From positions 2,108,001 to 2,172,000 of the forward strand of contig NZ_CP097384.1 in assembly GCF_024584705.1 (NCBI RefSeq): a DNA stretch of 64,000 nt, read 5' to 3'. Of the stretch, positions 62,086 through 64,000 are shown piece by piece. The position numbers were made by a program, and so were the translations under genes. The DNA is from Blastopirellula sp. J2-11 (lineage in GTDB: Bacteria; Planctomycetota; Planctomycetia; Pirellulales; Pirellulaceae). The notes below the pieces were generated by a model, which ran no database searches, was not told the DNA's origin, and saw only the letters and a program-made list of their open reading frames with translations. The stretch's first letter is position 1; each line of letters begins with the position of its first letter.

Positions 62086-63714
62086 TTACTTTGCGTTCGT
62101 GTTGTTGGTGATCGGCGTTGTCGTATTCGCTCCGTCGACCACCGGTGGAACGATGGGCGCTGCGCCGCGGCGATCTCTGGGTTGCGTTTCCTCTTCACTG
62201 GAGGCGCGGCGATCTCGACCTGTGCGACGATCTCCCCCTTTGCTTTTCACTTCGACCTGCGCCGCCGGAGCGGGCGGATCAACCGATCTGCGCCCACCGG
62301 GCTGAACGCTGGCGGCGGGACCATCGGGATGATCGCTGGCACGCTTGCCCCAAAGTCGATCACTGAGCCGACGGCCAAGCTGCACGGGACCGGGCGAAGT
62401 TAGGACAAGCAACCCCACGCCGATCACGAGTCCTCCGACGATGCCGGCTAAGACCAGCGTCGTGCGACCGGGACCGATGGGATAAGTTCCCACGACCGGC
62501 GAGTCGACTCGTGTAATTAAGCTGGTTGATTCGGCGCCGAGCAAATTTGCTTTGGCGTCGCCGAGTTGCTTTTGTGCGGCGGCCAGATTTTCGAGTCGAT
62601 CGCGCACATTCGATGCGAGATTGTCATACTGGGCGCGCATCCCGGCGATACCTCCCAGCTTTGATTGAACTTCGGTCTCTTGCCGAGTGAGCGAAGCAAT
62701 CAACGCCTGATTGACCCGTATTTCGTTGGCGACGGCAATATGGGCGCTGGCCAATTCGGCGAGTAGGTTTTCCCGCACTTCCTTTTCGGCGGCGATCGCA
62801 GCGCGAACTTGCGGATGATTGACGCTCATGCGGCCCAGCAGAGTCGACTTGTTCAATTGGGCGTCGACCAGACCATCTTTTAAACGTTGCAACGTGGGCT
62901 GCGCCGCCAACAGTTGATTGGGCGCGGCGAGCAGGTTTTCAGGTTTGTCCTTGGAATCGGAGAGCAACTTCAGCAACTCTTTCAGCATGTCTCGATGGGA
63001 TTCGGCTTGGCGCAGTTCATCGGTAATTTGCCGATGCGTCGCCTGCATTTTGCCGTCGGCCGAACTTGTTTCGTTCAGGCTGCGAAGTTCTCCCAGGTCG
63101 CTTCCGACCGATCGCTCGAAGGTTTCCAGCTTGGTGGTCGAGTCGTTCAGGTCGCCTTGCGCTAGCTCTACCGCTCGCTCTAATTCGGCAATCACGCTGG
63201 CCGCTTTACCGTTGCGAACGCGCTGCAGCGCCATCTGCAATTCGTCACAGAGCGCAGTCGCTAGTTCGGCGGCTCGATCGCGACTGGTTCCTTCGACCGA
63301 GAGAATCAAAACTTCGGTCGTCCCAAACTCGGCGCCATTGGGCGGAGCGACTCCGATCCGGCCGCGGAGCGTGTCGATGTCATCGAGAGAAGGAAAATCT
63401 TTGGTGACTTTAACGGGGCCGACATCTTGAAGCGCCTTTTTCACGACGGCGGTGCTTCGTGCGACCTGCACGATTGTTTCTTGTGCAGTGCGCATATCGT
63501 CGATCGTATTAAAACGGCCTTGTTGGTCGAGATGCCCGATCGCCGCGTCGCGCACGACCAGCGTTTGCGTAGCGTTCCAGAGTCTGGTTTTGACCAAGGC
63601 AAAGCCGATCGAGAGCAGTCCGCAGACGATCACTGGAACAAGGATCATCCACTTCTTTTCGACGACTGTTTTGCGCCAGTACTGAAGTTGGGCAGGGTCG
63701 AGCAAACCGTTCAT
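62086..63714 (-). CDS. Polysaccharide co-polymerase / chain-length determinant (Wzz/GumC type)
   Basis: 542 residues. First membrane helix near 20-40 (VEKKWMILVPVIVCGLLSIG), then the Wzz domain (LVVRDAAIGHLDQQGRFNTI), a long coiled coil near 170-400 (IAELERAVELAQGDLNDSTT), the Pro/Gly-rich ending GTYPIGPGRTTLVLAGIVGG with the second helix, and a cytoplasmic tail. This is the layout of chain-length regulators for exopolysaccharide export. The usual C-terminal tyrosine-kinase domain is absent; instead the tail of about 80 residues is Arg/Asp/Pro-rich and disordered. No glycosyltransferases are in view. Confidence 0.87.
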   Translation of the reverse strand: MNGLLDPAQLQYWRKTVVEKKWMILVPVIVCGLLSIGFALVKTRLWNATQTLVVRDAAIGHLDQQGRFNTIDDMRTAQETIVQVARSTAVVKKALQDVGPVKVTKDFPSLDDIDTLRGRIGVAPPNGAEFGTTEVLILSVEGTSRDRAAELATALCDELQMALQRVRNGKAASVIAELERAVELAQGDLNDSTTKLETFERSVGSDLGELRSLNETSSADGKMQATHRQITDELRQAESHRDMLKELLKLLSDSKDKPENLLAAPNQLLAAQPTLQRLKDGLVDAQLNKSTLLGRMSVNHPQVRAAIAAEKEVRENLLAELASAHIAVANEIRVNQALIASLTRQETEVQSKLGGIAGMRAQYDNLASNVRDRLENLAAAQKQLGDAKANLLGAESTSLITRVDSPVVGTYPIGPGRTTLVLAGIVGGLVIGVGLLVLTSPGPVQLGRRLSDRLWGKRASDHPDGPAASVQPGGRRSVDPPAPAAQVEVKSKGGDRRTGRDRRASSEEETQPRDRRGAAPIVPPVVDGANTTTPITNNTNAK

Positions 63715-63850
63715 GATTCGTACAATGCTGGGAAAGCGGGTTGGATCGATTTTGACGATTGCGCCGACAAAGCGCCGGCGAGCGCGCGAAAGTATAGGTC
63801 GCGTTCACGCGCAGCTGCTCAGAAATGATCGCCGCAATCGCAGGCTCGAC

Positions 63851-64000
63851 TTAGCGCGCGAACCGGCTGGGCGAGAGAAAATCAATCGGCAATGAACTAA
63901 TTCCCTGCTCGATCAGATCGGCCAGCGCTTCCCCCAGCACTGCTGTAAACTTAAAGCCGTGCCCTGATAGCCCCGCCGCTAATGCGATCTGATCATCGCC
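63851..64000 (-). CDS. C-terminus of an FAD-dependent amine oxidase (sarcosine oxidase-like)
   Basis: 49 residues of the C-terminus are visible, ending TAA at 63851-63853; the start lies beyond the window. The stretch [20 protein letters not shown] is the flavin-contacting C-terminal signature of monomeric sarcosine oxidase/N-methyltryptophan oxidase (SGHGFKxxPxxGExLADL). It ends [13 protein letters not shown], also typical. Exact substrate cannot be told. Confidence 0.85.
   Translation of the reverse strand, partial: GDDQIALAAGLSGHGFKFTAVLGEALADLIEQGISSLPIDFLSPSRFAR

Overview
The window reads as a piece of a Planctomycetota chromosome, most likely from the Pirellulaceae (Blastopirellula/Bremerella/Rhodopirellula-like). 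The grounds are two DUF1559 pseudopilin-type proteins, many secreted proteins with no recognisable family, a planctomycete-style tyrosine integrase remnant, and dispersed REP-type palindromes, together with moderately high GC and few strong Shine-Dalgarno sites. No species can be named from the sequence alone.

Layout. 0-6 kb: a cut-off gene end, a secreted secretin-like protein, a beta-ketoacyl-synthase homologue whose catalytic residues are replaced, and two neighbouring secreted leucine-rich-repeat proteins. 6-17 kb: a giant membrane protein with a 30-bp tandem-repeat tail, nadB, and a three-gene ABC export cluster (GldA-like ATPase, fused GldF/GldG-like permease, DUF4340 protein). 17-27 kb, all on the minus strand: in transcription order a MalK/UgpC-type ATPase, nusA, infB, rbfA, an endonuclease-III-fold protein that lacks catalytic residues, and a TPR protein. 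27-30 kb: a membrane protein, then a REP-associated transposase (RAYT) surrounded by REP palindromes. 29-40 kb, minus strand: a 1309-residue hybrid histidine kinase with a tiny stand-alone H-box protein; a DUF1559/lipoprotein/PepSY gene set; and a phosphate pair made of PPK2 plus a PiT-type permease fused to a PstS-like binding domain.

40-46 kb is the accessory part: PLDc_N, DUF3465 and NERD proteins, a degenerate direct-repeat array, a doubly broken tyrosine integrase, and an AT-rich KAP-family P-loop NTPase ending just beyond the 3' end of a tRNA-Lys(CTT) gene. It looks like a decayed island and is the best place in the window to look for an undescribed (possibly anti-phage) function.

46-64 kb returns to ordinary chromosome: a sigma-54 activator, fabI, a small conserved protein, a CBS protein, a retropepsin-like zinc protease family member, a secreted metallopeptidase, a secreted protein of 14 perfect-length TTTPSxY heptads, clpX, a SHOCT-like protein, KDPG aldolase, a zinc-ribbon DUF1559 protein, a large secreted protein, holA, a small membrane protein, a polysaccharide chain-length/co-polymerase protein, and the end of an FAD amine oxidase.

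The mobile signal is mostly small: a RAYT with its REPs, two copies of a MITE-like element (one with a REPIN nested inside), and two long palindromes. No rRNA, CRISPR array, prophage or complete insertion sequence was seen. Product names rest on motif recognition by eye; no database search was possible.
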